Origin: Chloroflexota bacterium
Lineage (GTDB): Bacteria > Chloroflexota > Anaerolineae > Aggregatilineales > J027
Reading direction: 5' to 3'
NCBI GenBank assembly: GCA_024434115.1
Contig: QMIT01000010.1
Span: forward strand, 124,001-188,000
Length of the DNA: 64,000 nucleotides
The position numbers and the translations under genes were made by a program. Shown piece after piece: positions 54,018 to 62,699 of the stretch. Numbering within the stretch: the first letter of the stretch is position 1; each line of letters opens with the position of its first letter. Under the pieces are notes generated by a model, which was not told the origin of the DNA, made no database searches, and was given only the letters and a program-made list of their open reading frames with translations.

Positions 54018-55958
54018 GTGAAAAACCCTCGTTATCGGAATTACATTGTCTGGATGTTAGTGATTGGGATGATCTTAGCGATTGTGATTGGGGTGAGTAA
54101 CAACAGTAATCGCCGCAATGAAATCACGTTGACTGATTTGGTCAACGACATCAACAATCCTACGGAACGAACCAGAATTGACTCAATTGAACGCTCGGAA
54201 ACCAAGCTGAAGATCACCTATGAAGACGATACGGTGAAAGAATCACGGGTGGACGCCAACGTAGAGAATCTTCCTCTCTTGTTAGAATCGCACGGCGCTG
54301 ATCCTGACAAAGTAGAGCCTATCAATTTCGAATATAAAGAGGGCAGTGGTCTTGGCCCTTGGTTGACTCTGTTGACTGGCCTGTTACCCCTGATCCTGAT
54401 TGCAGGGTTCCTCTATTTGATGGTACGCCAAGCACAGGGCAGCAACAATCAAGCGATGCAGTTTGGTCGCAGTCGCGCCCGTATGTTTACTGGCGACCAA
54501 TCCAACGTCACCTTTGACGATGTGGCGGGTGAGGATGAAGCCAAAGAGGAACTCAAGGAAGTGGTTGAATTCCTTAAAGAACCTGAAAAATTCATCCAAT
54601 TGGGTGCTCGTATTCCCAAAGGTGTACTGCTGATTGGAAGCCCCGGTACTGGGAAGACCCTTTTGGCGAAGGCCGTCGCGGGTGAAGCGGGTGTGCCCTT
54701 CTTTGGCATCTCCGGTTCAGAATTTGTCGAAATGTTTGTCGGTGTGGGTGCCAGCCGTGTGCGTGACCTGTTCGATCAGGCCAAACGCCACAGTCCGTGC
54801 ATCATCTTCATTGACGAAATTGACGCAGTAGGCCGTCAACGTGGTGCGGGTCTGGGTGGCAGTCACGACGAACGTGAACAAACCCTCAATCAAATCTTGG
54901 TTGAAATGGACGGGTTTGATACCGACACCAACATCATCATTGTCGCCGCGACCAACCGCCCCGACATTCTTGACCCCGCCCTGATGCGTCCGGGCCGTTT
55001 TGACCGTCGGGTGGTGCTGGATCGTCCTGATATGCGTGGCCGCGAAGCGATTCTCAAGGTGCATACTCGTGGCAAGCCATTGGCGGCTGACGTAGACATC
55101 ACGGTTATTGCTAAATCTACCCCCGGCTTTGTCGGCGCGGATATTGCCAATCTAGTCAATGAAGCGGCGATTCTGGCAGCCCGTAAGAACAAGAAATCCA
55201 TCAGCCAGCGCGATTTCGAAGAAGCTACTGAGCGTGTGGTGCTTGGCCCAGAACGCAAGAGCCGCATTATCAGCGAACGCGAAAAGCAAGTGGTGGCCTA
55301 TCATGAAGCGGGTCATGCCGTCGTCGGTCATATGCTGCCCAAATGTGACCCAGTGCGTAAAATTACGATTGTGGCGCGTGGTATGTCCGGCGGTACCACA
55401 TGGTACATGCCCGAAGAAGATTCGATGCTCAATACCCGCACTGAACTGATTCACCGCATTGCATCGGCATTGGGTGGACGGGCGGCTGAGGAATTGGTCT
55501 TTGGGGAAATCACCAACGGCGCGGCGAGTGACCTTGAACACGTCACCCGTATTGCCCGTACCATGATTACCCGCTGGGGCATGAGTGCCAAACTCGGCCC
55601 GCGTGTTTTCGGTCAGCGTGAAGAACTCATCTTCCTCGGACGCGAAATCAGCGAGCAGCGCGATTATGGTGAATCGGTAGCCCAAACGATTGACGAAGAA
55701 GTGCATGAGATTGTGACCGAACAATACCAACTGGCGATGCACGTTCTGCGTGAAAATCGTGCCAAGCTCGACTTGATTGCTAACCGTCTGCTGGAAGTGG
55801 AGACGCTCGGTCAGGAAGAATTTCTCGATTTGATTGGGGAACGGCCCAAGAGCGAACCCAGCATGTCCCTCCCATCGGCCAGTCCGCGTAATGTTCCGAC
55901 ACCCGAACGTGGCTCGGATATTCCGCCCAAGATGGGGCCTGCTCCATCACCCGCCTAA
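54018..55958 (+). CDS. ftsH: ATP-dependent zinc metalloprotease FtsH
   Basis: 646 residues from a GTG with GGAGG upstream. Order: membrane span (about 10-26), periplasmic part, second span (about 115-138), AAA+ domain with Walker A GSPGTGKT (207-214), Walker [12 protein letters not shown] and second region of homology [20 protein letters not shown], then the peptidase with HEAGH (429-433). It degrades membrane and regulatory proteins. The Pro-rich tail ([15 protein letters not shown]) is extra. It stands alone and ends at a strong terminator. Confidence 0.98.
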   Translation: MKNPRYRNYIVWMLVIGMILAIVIGVSNNSNRRNEITLTDLVNDINNPTERTRIDSIERSETKLKITYEDDTVKESRVDANVENLPLLLESHGADPDKVEPINFEYKEGSGLGPWLTLLTGLLPLILIAGFLYLMVRQAQGSNNQAMQFGRSRARMFTGDQSNVTFDDVAGEDEAKEELKEVVEFLKEPEKFIQLGARIPKGVLLIGSPGTGKTLLAKAVAGEAGVPFFGISGSEFVEMFVGVGASRVRDLFDQAKRHSPCIIFIDEIDAVGRQRGAGLGGSHDEREQTLNQILVEMDGFDTDTNIIIVAATNRPDILDPALMRPGRFDRRVVLDRPDMRGREAILKVHTRGKPLAADVDITVIAKSTPGFVGADIANLVNEAAILAARKNKKSISQRDFEEATERVVLGPERKSRIISEREKQVVAYHEAGHAVVGHMLPKCDPVRKITIVARGMSGGTTWYMPEEDSMLNTRTELIHRIASALGGRAAEELVFGEITNGAASDLEHVTRIARTMITRWGMSAKLGPRVFGQREELIFLGREISEQRDYGESVAQTIDEEVHEIVTEQYQLAMHVLRENRAKLDLIANRLLEVETLGQEEFLDLIGERPKSEPSMSLPSASPRNVPTPERGSDIPPKMGPAPSPA

Positions 55959-55992
55959 ACCCATCAGGCAACCCCCTGAAGTTTGGTAAAAT

Positions 55993-56026
55993 AAATGCTC
56001 CATCCAGTTTTGGGTGGGGCATTTTT
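55993..56026 (+). terminator. Intrinsic terminator of ftsH
   Basis: AAATGCTCCATCC and GGGTGGGGCATTT form a 13-base stem (two G-U pairs) with a 6-base loop, followed by TTTTT. Confidence 0.92.
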
Positions 56027-56058
56027 AATTGGTATAGTTAGAAGGAGAAAGGTAAATT

Positions 56059-56487
56059 ATGGGATACACAATTCGATACTTCACCACTTCTCCACTTGGC
56101 AGTCTTGTTCCCGTACAGGCCCAAATGATTCAAGCAGAATTTGAGGTACACCCAGCGGGGACGAACCAACTCGATATTTTCTACCACCCGGATCGTGGGC
56201 CATTAACGGTAGATTTGACCGATTCCACCCAAGCAACCACCCAGCGCGAAATCGCCCAATTTATCGAGGCCGTCACCGAGCGGGGTGGCCCCGAACGTGA
56301 CACCGTGCTGTCGGTTTTGGTGCAAACACAGGCATTGGTGGCGATTGGCGTGCCGGATGATATTCAAGAGGTTAATCCCGATGTGCTACCCATCATACTG
56401 GAGATTATCGCCAATTTGGGGGATGGCCTGTTTCATGTGCAGGGTGAGGGTTTTTACGCAGGCAGTGACCTGATTTTTGAGTTGTAG
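56059..56487 (+). CDS. Protein of unknown function
   Basis: 142 residues, with GAAGGAG upstream of the ATG. The sequence has beta-rich N- and C-terminal parts around a helical middle (TQREIAQFIEAVTERGG), no membrane span and no recognised motif. The next gene begins 19 bases after its stop, on the same strand. Confidence 0.65.
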   Translation: MGYTIRYFTTSPLGSLVPVQAQMIQAEFEVHPAGTNQLDIFYHPDRGPLTVDLTDSTQATTQREIAQFIEAVTERGGPERDTVLSVLVQTQALVAIGVPDDIQEVNPDVLPIILEIIANLGDGLFHVQGEGFYAGSDLIFEL

Positions 56488-56506
56488 CAGGAAGGATAAT
56501 AGCAAG

Positions 56507-57220
56507 GTGAGTGAATTTACATCAGGCTATCTCATTCTCAAACATGATGAAGAAAAAATTCGGCAGTTTCCACCACCCAAATTGATTTATCCACAGAATG
56601 ATAATAGGCGTCCACTTAGAGACAAACTTTATGGAAAAATCCCTGATGAAACCCCCCATTTCTTCATCAAAACGCTGAACGAAAAATGGTCAGTGTTGCT
56701 GATTGATGATACTGGTAATGCGACAACAGAGTCTAAAGTACGCTTAGACCAATGGATACTTGAATCCTCAAAGCATTTCCCGTTGTTGTATTTTGATACT
56801 CATGACGAGGGGTGGGATTATTACTTGTTTTCCGGTGGTATTCAGGTTGCTACGGTGGAGGTCAGGGAATTAGAATACTATATGAGGGTTGACTTAGCTC
56901 AAACGCGCTACCCTGATGTAAAAGACATCCACAGGTTCTTCTATGAGAATCCAGAAATTAGCGATACGCTACGAGCAGAAGTTGAAAATTCAGCCGCTTA
57001 TCGTCAGGCCATTCTTGAGCAGTATCAAAACAGAAATGTCGCCGCATTTGAAGTTTTTGACGTTTCTCCTCAAGTCATGGCTGAACTAGAACAAATCCTC
57101 TCGGTTGAATCCTATTTTACTGATAGACTTGGGCAGGTTAAAAAATTCAAGGTAATTCTCGGCTTTCCCGAAGTAAGTTGGGTAAGTTATCACTATGAGA
57201 GCCGAGATTTACGCGAGTGA
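56507..57220 (+). CDS. Protein of unknown function
   Basis: 237 residues from the GTG at 56507, preceded by GGAAGGA at a rather long spacing; the open frame runs a further ten codons upstream into the previous gene without a good start. It is AT-rich, charged and Tyr/Phe-rich (YFDTHDEGWDYYLFSGG; YHYESRDL). The size and acidic character recall immunity or SUKH-like proteins, but I cannot assign a family. It and the 56059 gene may be a pair. Confidence 0.6.
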   Translation: MSEFTSGYLILKHDEEKIRQFPPPKLIYPQNDNRRPLRDKLYGKIPDETPHFFIKTLNEKWSVLLIDDTGNATTESKVRLDQWILESSKHFPLLYFDTHDEGWDYYLFSGGIQVATVEVRELEYYMRVDLAQTRYPDVKDIHRFFYENPEISDTLRAEVENSAAYRQAILEQYQNRNVAAFEVFDVSPQVMAELEQILSVESYFTDRLGQVKKFKVILGFPEVSWVSYHYESRDLRE

Positions 57221-57286
57221 GCCACAGGTTCTCCATAGGTGTACTACAAATGGGTATTGGCCCACTTTATGCAGTGAGGCAAATGA

Positions 57287-58096
57287 ATGACACACAAATT
57301 GTCAGATGACAAAATCGCGCCGGTAGAAGGTGTGCCGGAAACCGTCCTAGAGGAATATGGTCAGGAGTATTTTGAAAGCTACAACTATGCTGACCGCCCG
57401 CTGGGTAAATATAGCATGTATTGGTTCGCGCGGCGCTATTATGCGGCGTTGGTGCGACGTTATGCCCCATCGGGTGGCGGCAAATTGCTCGAACTCGGCT
57501 GTGGCTTAGGCCATCTTATTGGCCTGCTGCAAGATGACTTTGAATGCGTCGGTATTGATTTAGCCGCCTACAGCATCGAACAGACTCGCCAAAATGCCCC
57601 CAAAGCGACGGCGATGATGATGAGCGCCGATGACCTGAGCGCCTTCGGGGATGGTGAATTTTCAGTGGTAGTCGGGTTACATCTGGTTGAACATCTCCCC
57701 GATCCCGCCGACACCATTCGCCAAGTCAATCGCATTTTGAGAGAGGGTGGTTTGTGGTTATTCGCCACGCCGAATCCCGCTTACAGCCTACGCCGTTTTA
57801 AAGACCCCAATACCGATGCGATTGGCAAAGACCCTACCCATATCAATGTGCAGCCGCCCAAACAATGGCGGGCATGGTGTGAGGCCGCGAATTTTAAGAT
57901 GCTGCGTCATTTTGGGGATGGTCTATGGGATGTGCCCTACTTGCCCTATATCCCCGCCAAAATCCAATTTGCCCTATTTGGAGGGCCAGCCTTATTTCAA
58001 GTCATGACCCGCACCACATGGACGCCGCTGACGTTTGGGGTCAATCAAATCGGGATTGCCCGTAAACTCGGCCCCGTGAAAGGAAGTGCGGCATGA
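57287..58096 (+). CDS. Class I SAM-dependent methyltransferase
   Basis: 269 residues. Motif I LLELGCGLGHLIGLL, motif II GIDLAAYSIEQ, post-I motif VVVGLHLVEHLPDP and FATPNPAY mark the Methyltransf_11/UbiE-like class. The substrate is unknown. Its stop overlaps the start of the SDR gene by 4 bases, so the two enzymes are translated together and may act on one pathway. Confidence 0.88.
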   Translation: MTHKLSDDKIAPVEGVPETVLEEYGQEYFESYNYADRPLGKYSMYWFARRYYAALVRRYAPSGGGKLLELGCGLGHLIGLLQDDFECVGIDLAAYSIEQTRQNAPKATAMMMSADDLSAFGDGEFSVVVGLHLVEHLPDPADTIRQVNRILREGGLWLFATPNPAYSLRRFKDPNTDAIGKDPTHINVQPPKQWRAWCEAANFKMLRHFGDGLWDVPYLPYIPAKIQFALFGGPALFQVMTRTTWTPLTFGVNQIGIARKLGPVKGSAA

Positions 58097-58995
58097 ACAT
58101 GATGCGGCGCATGTTTTTTGGTGGCTTTTTAGGCGGGACGATTTATTGGTTTTGGCGTTATTTTGCTCCTGAACACTCAACACTGGTGTTGGGTGATAAA
58201 GTCGTGATCGTCACCGGGGCATCTTCGGGGATTGGACGCGGTCTTGCCATGACCTTTGCCCGACGTGGGGCGAGGGTCGTTTTGGTGGCCCGCCGCGCCG
58301 AAAAATTAGAGGTTGTCCACCGCGAAATCGAGCCGTATGCTGAGGCTGTTTTAGCTATTGCCGGGGATATTTCTGATCCCGCCGTTCAGCTACAAGTCGT
58401 CCAAAAAACTAAGGATGCTTTTGGTCGGATAGACGTTTTGATTAACAATGCGGGTATCACAGGTGGAGGTCTATTTCACGAATTTACCCCCGAAAAGATT
58501 GATGAGATTTTGGCGGTCAATTTGATGGCGGCGGTACAACTCACTCATTTAGTACTCCCAACGATGCTGGCCCAACGGGAGGGCTATATTATCAACGTGG
58601 GGTCGGGTTTTGGACGTGCGCCGACGCCGGGTTTTGTGGCCTATGTCGCCAGCAAATTTGGCCTATCGGGATTTTCGGATGCCCTCTCTCGGGAATTGAT
58701 TGGCTCAGGGGTGCGGGTGCTGCTGGTACAGCCGGGTTGGACACGTACCGAAATGCTGCCACCGGAGGTCGAAGAGGCGGTCTCATCGTATTGGTGGTAT
58801 CGGGTGGAAGACCCCGAAGTGATTGCGGAAAAAATTGCCGAGGGGTTGGTACAGGGCAGACGCGAGATGATTTTTGGCGGACGCATGGTGCAGTTGGGGA
58901 TTTTTGCTGAACGTCATTTCCCATTGTTGATGCGTTTGCTGTGGCGCTGGGAATTAAATTCGCGCTGGCTGAGCCTTATTCGCAAGATAGGCTAA
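58093..58995 (+). CDS. Short-chain dehydrogenase/reductase with N-terminal anchor
   Basis: 300 residues. An N-terminal hydrophobic segment (about 5-24) precedes the SDR core: VTGASSGIG, INNAGITG, and the catalytic Tyr184-x3-Lys188 (YVASK). It uses NAD(P)H to reduce or oxidise an alcohol or ketone; the anchor hints at a lipid substrate, which is inference. It overlaps the methyltransferase by 4 bases and the convergent NUDIX gene by 20 bases. Confidence 0.9.
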   Translation: MNMMRRMFFGGFLGGTIYWFWRYFAPEHSTLVLGDKVVIVTGASSGIGRGLAMTFARRGARVVLVARRAEKLEVVHREIEPYAEAVLAIAGDISDPAVQLQVVQKTKDAFGRIDVLINNAGITGGGLFHEFTPEKIDEILAVNLMAAVQLTHLVLPTMLAQREGYIINVGSGFGRAPTPGFVAYVASKFGLSGFSDALSRELIGSGVRVLLVQPGWTRTEMLPPEVEEAVSSYWWYRVEDPEVIAEKIAEGLVQGRREMIFGGRMVQLGIFAERHFPLLMRLLWRWELNSRWLSLIRKIG

Positions 58996-59485
58996 GACGC
59001 CAACGACTAATTAGAGCGTGAGTGCTGGCAAATGCAAGTTCGGGCAGTTTATCCGCCCCGAACCATGCCACTTCCTCAGCATCATCCGCCGCGCAAAGTG
59101 CCCCACCGATCATCTGCGCCTCAAATGCGATCACAATCGGGGTAGGGCTGCCATTGGGGGATTGGAAATAAAAAACGTCTAGCAATCGGGTGATTATCAC
59201 TTGCAAGCCAGTCTCTTCAGAGGTTTCGCGGATGGCAGCCTCGCGGGGGTCTTCGCCAGCATCCACAAATCCGCCGGGGAGTGACCATTTGCCTTTTTCG
59301 GGGTTTTCGGCACGTTTGACTAACAAGACGCGGTGCTCATCTACAATAAATACAATGGCCGCCACTTTGGGATCGAGAAAATGAATATAGCCGCACCCCG
59401 AACAGATACGGCGTATTTTTCCGAATGCTTCACGATCTTGGAGGGGCTGCCCACAGCGGATACAAAAGTTGACACCCGTGCTCAT
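58976..59485 (-). CDS. NUDIX hydrolase with zinc ribbon
   Basis: 169 residues. A four-cysteine ribbon (Cys8, 11, 28, 31) precedes the Nudix box GGFVDAGEDPREAAIRETSE, followed by ETGL, with all metal-binding glutamates. This layout is that of NudC-like or ADP-ribose/NADH pyrophosphatases, though the substrate is not certain. It is on the minus strand and overlaps the SDR gene by 20 bases at the 3' end. Confidence 0.9.
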   Translation of the reverse strand: MSTGVNFCIRCGQPLQDREAFGKIRRICSGCGYIHFLDPKVAAIVFIVDEHRVLLVKRAENPEKGKWSLPGGFVDAGEDPREAAIRETSEETGLQVIITRLLDVFYFQSPNGSPTPIVIAFEAQMIGGALCAADDAEEVAWFGADKLPELAFASTHALISRWRLSLSCE

Positions 59486-59495
59486 GTGGCCTCGA

Positions 59496-60560
59496 TTAGC
59501 GTCTACGCCATGTGTAGCCCAATGCGAGAATCGAAGCGATTATTCCAACTAGGCCGACTACCAGCAGAACATTGATTTCAAATCCTTCATCCTCATCAGC
59601 CGACTCGTCAAATTCAGCACGCCCAGTTTCGGGTGCTGGTTCCACCGCAGGCTCATTGGAAGGCGGCGTGGTGTCATCTGGCCTAGCTTCTTCAGCCACT
59701 TTTGTTGCCGACGTGCTCGTAGCAGCAAGACTAGGTTGTGCGGTCGCGGTTGGCGCTACGGCGAAAGTCATGGTCTCGGCGGTTGGATTATTCGCCGCTG
59801 ACCCCGCTGCCTGCCCATTTGTCTGAGGAATCGCCGCAGATGGACTTACAGGTGATTGTGCTACTTGGGTCGCTGCGACATACCCTTCGTCTGCCTCGTC
59901 TTCACTGCCTGTCTGACCTAAAAGCCCGGTTGGTTGGCTTGGTGGCGGTACAGGTGCGGGGCCTTCAGCCGAGTCACTACCCTCTACCGCTCCGCTAGGC
60001 TGCTGTGTACCCATGACATCGGATACTCCGGGAGCGCTGGACGCTGAGGTTGTGGTTCCATTTCGCATGGCACTGCTCAAGTCCAGTGCAGGGGTAAAAG
60101 TGGGCTTAGAAATGCCAGATACAACAGCTTCCCCATTAACGTCCGGCACTGAATCTTGGTAGGCTTCGTTTGCATCCATATCTTCGCTGGCCGTATTGTC
60201 AAACCCCGCAAACAAACCGATGAATACCACTAAAATCGAAGCCGCAAGGGTCGCAATACTCGCCACCTGCCAGCGATTAAACCGGGCTAGGCGGATGATT
60301 TTTGGGCTATGTGAAACACTGCTACCTCCACTCGTTTGAGCAAGCATCGCAGGCGTGAGGGTAAAGTCGCGCGGTGCTTTTAGGCGGGGCAGCGATTTAA
60401 CCAAGTTCACAGTGTCGCGCAAACTATCTAATTCAGCACGCAGCAGTGGCTCGGTTGCCAAACGACGTTCGAGGGAAGAACGCTCTGGCGGATCGAGAGC
60501 GCCGTCGAGATAGGCCGACAGCGCCATCAAGTCTTCCGGTGAGATACGATTAACCGACAT
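59496..60560 (-). CDS. Membrane anti-sigma factor
   Basis: 354 residues. The N-terminal helical domain (LMALSAYLDGALDPPERSSL) is that of anti-sigma factors, but it lacks the HxxxCxxC zinc site of the ZAS class. A membrane span (about 96-118) leads to a long outside region rich in Ser, Thr, Ala and Pro, and a second span ends the protein (about 330-350). It sits 67 bases after the ECF sigma gene and should hold that sigma factor at the membrane. GGAG precedes its ATG. Confidence 0.87.
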   Translation of the reverse strand: MSVNRISPEDLMALSAYLDGALDPPERSSLERRLATEPLLRAELDSLRDTVNLVKSLPRLKAPRDFTLTPAMLAQTSGGSSVSHSPKIIRLARFNRWQVASIATLAASILVVFIGLFAGFDNTASEDMDANEAYQDSVPDVNGEAVVSGISKPTFTPALDLSSAMRNGTTTSASSAPGVSDVMGTQQPSGAVEGSDSAEGPAPVPPPSQPTGLLGQTGSEDEADEGYVAATQVAQSPVSPSAAIPQTNGQAAGSAANNPTAETMTFAVAPTATAQPSLAATSTSATKVAEEARPDDTTPPSNEPAVEPAPETGRAEFDESADEDEGFEINVLLVVGLVGIIASILALGYTWRRR

Positions 60561-60627
60561 CTAAATACTCCGGTGCGGGGTGGTTTACCTGACGCAAAAC
60601 TGACATTTTCCCCACACAATCTTTCAA

Positions 60628-61260
60628 TCAGCTATTATCCTGACGATATTGATCTGGTAAAAGTTCCGCTTTTTTCCGCAGACAATCGCGTAAATTCGAG
60701 CGGGCACGGCTGAGGCGAGACTTGACTGTGCCTAATGAAATTCCGCTAATACTTGCCGCTTCCTCATAGCTATAACCTTCGACATCGGCCAATACCACGA
60801 TCACCCGATACGAAGTACTCAGTTGTTGCAGGCAGTTTTCAATGACGGCCTGCAATTCACTGCGTTCGACGACCCGTTCCGGCCCTTCAATGGTTGCCAT
60901 CAATGGGGCATCGTCTTCGGCATCAAAATAGAGGCCGTCACCCTCTCCTTCTATGTCGTCCAAAGAAGCGGTGGGGTGTCGTTTTTTCAGGCGTAGTTCA
61001 TCGTAGCAGGCGTTGGTGACAATCCGCATCAGCCACGACTTAAAGTTATCGCCTCGGAACTGGTCAATTTTGCGATAGGCGGCAATCAAAGCGTTCTGGG
61101 TAACATCCGCCGCCATACCGTCATCTTGCAAAATGCGGTAGGCGACACTAAACGCCATGTCTTGGTATAGCACCACCAACCCATTGAACGCCTCAAGATT
61201 GCCTTGTTGGGCAGTGGCAATCAGTATTTTTTCGTCACTTGGAAAATTAGTCATTGACAA
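60628..61260 (-). CDS. ECF-type RNA polymerase sigma factor
   Basis: 210 residues. Region 2 (FNGLVVLYQDMAFSVAYRIL, ADVTQNALIAAYRKIDQF, KSWLMRIVTNACYDELR) and region 4 (LPDQY at the end preceded by EEAASISGISLGTVKSRLSR) are complete, and the spacer is acidic and longer than usual. It is probably controlled by the anti-sigma factor downstream. Its ATG overlaps the -35 of the divergent tRNA-Leu promoter and has no good ribosome-binding site. Confidence 0.95.
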   Translation of the reverse strand: MSMTNFPSDEKILIATAQQGNLEAFNGLVVLYQDMAFSVAYRILQDDGMAADVTQNALIAAYRKIDQFRGDNFKSWLMRIVTNACYDELRLKKRHPTASLDDIEGEGDGLYFDAEDDAPLMATIEGPERVVERSELQAVIENCLQQLSTSYRVIVVLADVEGYSYEEAASISGISLGTVKSRLSRARSNLRDCLRKKAELLPDQYRQDNS

Positions 61261-61282
61261 TTTTTGCTAAAATGCTTATTAT
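61254..61282 (+). promoter_or_regulatory. Promoter of tRNA-Leu
   Basis: TTGACA (61254-61259), 17 bases, TATTAT (61277-61282). Transcription would begin near 61289, a few bases before the mature tRNA. The -35 overlaps the divergent sigma-gene start codon. Confidence 0.85.
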
Positions 61283-61295
61283 GGCTTAGATAAGC

Positions 61296-61379
61296 GCCGG
61301 AGTGCTGGAACTGGTTTACAGGAACGACTCAAACTCGTTTGCCCTTGCGGGCATGTGGGTTCGACTCCCACCTCCGGCA
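61296..61379 (+). tRNA. tRNA-Leu (anticodon CAA)
   Basis: Acceptor arms GCCGGAG/CTCCGGC pair fully. The anticodon stem AACGA/TCGTT holds the loop CTCAAAC with anticodon CAA, reading UUG. A long variable arm (GCCCTTGCGGGC) gives the class II shape, and the T arm GTGGG-TTCGACT-CCCAC is intact. The discriminator is A and CCA is not encoded. Confidence 0.97.
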
Positions 61380-61384
61380 AAGTG

Positions 61385-61421
61385 AAAGTCAGGTGATCAA
61401 AAAACCTGACTTTTATTTTTT
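61385..61421 (+). terminator. Terminator after tRNA-Leu
   Basis: AAAGTCAGG and CCTGACTTT form a 9-base stem, followed by TATTTTTT. Confidence 0.92.
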
Positions 61422-61487
61422 CCCCTACACACGGCATAATATGGATATGCTCCCGTCATTTTTGTTAAATATCCAGTATAGCGCATT

Positions 61488-62261
61488 ATGACAAGAACTT
61501 ACGAAGAAAAAATACAGATACTTACTTTGCGGGATCAGGGCAAGAATAAATGTGAAATTGAACGTATCACAGGTATTCCCAGATCAACAATCAGAGATTG
61601 TATATCCCAATATATGGATTTGGCTGCGCTAGAAGAAGATGTAAAAGCTCAGGCAATCAAAGCCTTTCCAGCGCTTAAATCTGTTAAGGATTCCCGTCAA
61701 GCAGGAATTCAACAAGCCTATTCTTATCTTTTGGGCATCTATTTAGGTGATGGATGTATTTCCAAAATGGGACGTACCTATAGCCTTCGAGTGTCGTGCG
61801 ATAGTCGTTACCCCAACATTATTGAAGCTATCCGTGAGGCGATTCAAAAAATTTTACCACACAATGTTGTTGATGCGATGAAGCTAAAATACAACTGCGT
61901 CGTGGTGGGTTGTTATTCCAATGAATGGCCTGAACTTTTCCCTCAGCATGGCGAGGGCATGAAGTATCTGCGAAAAATTCAACTCGAACAATGGCAGCAA
62001 GAAATCGTAGATCAGTACCCCCTCGAATTTTTCAAAGGGTTGTATCATAGCGACGGCATACGTAGCCAAAATATCGTCAAGGGCAAGGACTACCGCCGTT
62101 ACAGTTTTACCAATATGTCGGAAGATATACGCCAAATGTTCGTTCACGCCTGCGAATTGTTGGGATTGCATTGGACGACGAAAACCAGCAAACGTGATAT
62201 TATGATTTCGCGCCGTGAAGATGTTGCGTATTTGGACAGCCTGATTGGGCCAAAAAGCTAG
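61488..62261 (+). CDS. HTH protein with LAGLIDADG-type domains
   Basis: 257 residues. An N-terminal helix-turn-helix (NKCEIERITGIPRSTIRDCI) is followed by two LAGLIDADG-like motifs, LLGIYLGDGC (about 81-90) and FFKGLYHSDG (about 181-190), as in homing endonucleases and WhiA-like regulators. The acidic residues of both motifs are kept, so cleavage is possible. It is a free-standing gene, starts 109 bases after tRNA-Leu and is AT-rich compared with the genes around it. Confidence 0.8.
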   Translation: MTRTYEEKIQILTLRDQGKNKCEIERITGIPRSTIRDCISQYMDLAALEEDVKAQAIKAFPALKSVKDSRQAGIQQAYSYLLGIYLGDGCISKMGRTYSLRVSCDSRYPNIIEAIREAIQKILPHNVVDAMKLKYNCVVVGCYSNEWPELFPQHGEGMKYLRKIQLEQWQQEIVDQYPLEFFKGLYHSDGIRSQNIVKGKDYRRYSFTNMSEDIRQMFVHACELLGLHWTTKTSKRDIMISRREDVAYLDSLIGPKS

Positions 62262-62273
62262 GCAAACCGACAG

Positions 62274-62675
62274 ATGCGAAATTACCTGCTCACTGGGATG
62301 ATTACGATTGCTTTGGGGATCGGCGTAGGTGTCTATGTTGGCTGGGTGCAATATCCGGTAGAATATCGCAACAGCTATATGTGCCAGCTTTCCGATAGCT
62401 ATCAAGAAGAATATACCCTGATGGTGGCACGCGGCTATCGTGAAGATGGTGATCTAAATAAGGCGTTGGATCGCCTCCAACCTTTACGTGCAGTCGGTGT
62501 TCCAGAATGTGATGATGGGCGCAGTTATCAAATTGACAATATCCCGGAATGGGTGCAAGTGCTGACCGAACGTTATATCAGTCAAGGGGCGGACCCGGCG
62601 CTGATTCGGGACTTGGTGGCGCTGGCGGAGGGCTTTGGTCGGCTCACCCCCATTATGGAAAGTTTCCGTTCCTAA
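62274..62675 (+). CDS. Small membrane-anchored protein, related to the next gene
   Basis: 133 residues: one N-terminal span (about 6-24), then a helical part (EYTLMVARGYREDGDLNKAL) ending without a further domain. Its first 120 residues resemble the 62700 gene in order (span, Pro-Val-Glu, Tyr-rich helix, GNLDRA-like repeat), suggesting a duplicate. The helical pair could form a small TPR-like unit. No function is known. Confidence 0.65.
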   Translation: MRNYLLTGMITIALGIGVGVYVGWVQYPVEYRNSYMCQLSDSYQEEYTLMVARGYREDGDLNKALDRLQPLRAVGVPECDDGRSYQIDNIPEWVQVLTERYISQGADPALIRDLVALAEGFGRLTPIMESFRS

Positions 62676-62699
62676 ATATCCCCAAATGCGTGAAAGTGC

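Noticed and set aside
58592-58924. Minus-strand frames within the SDR gene
   Set aside because: Proline-rich shadows without a start site; the SDR motifs on the plus strand are complete.
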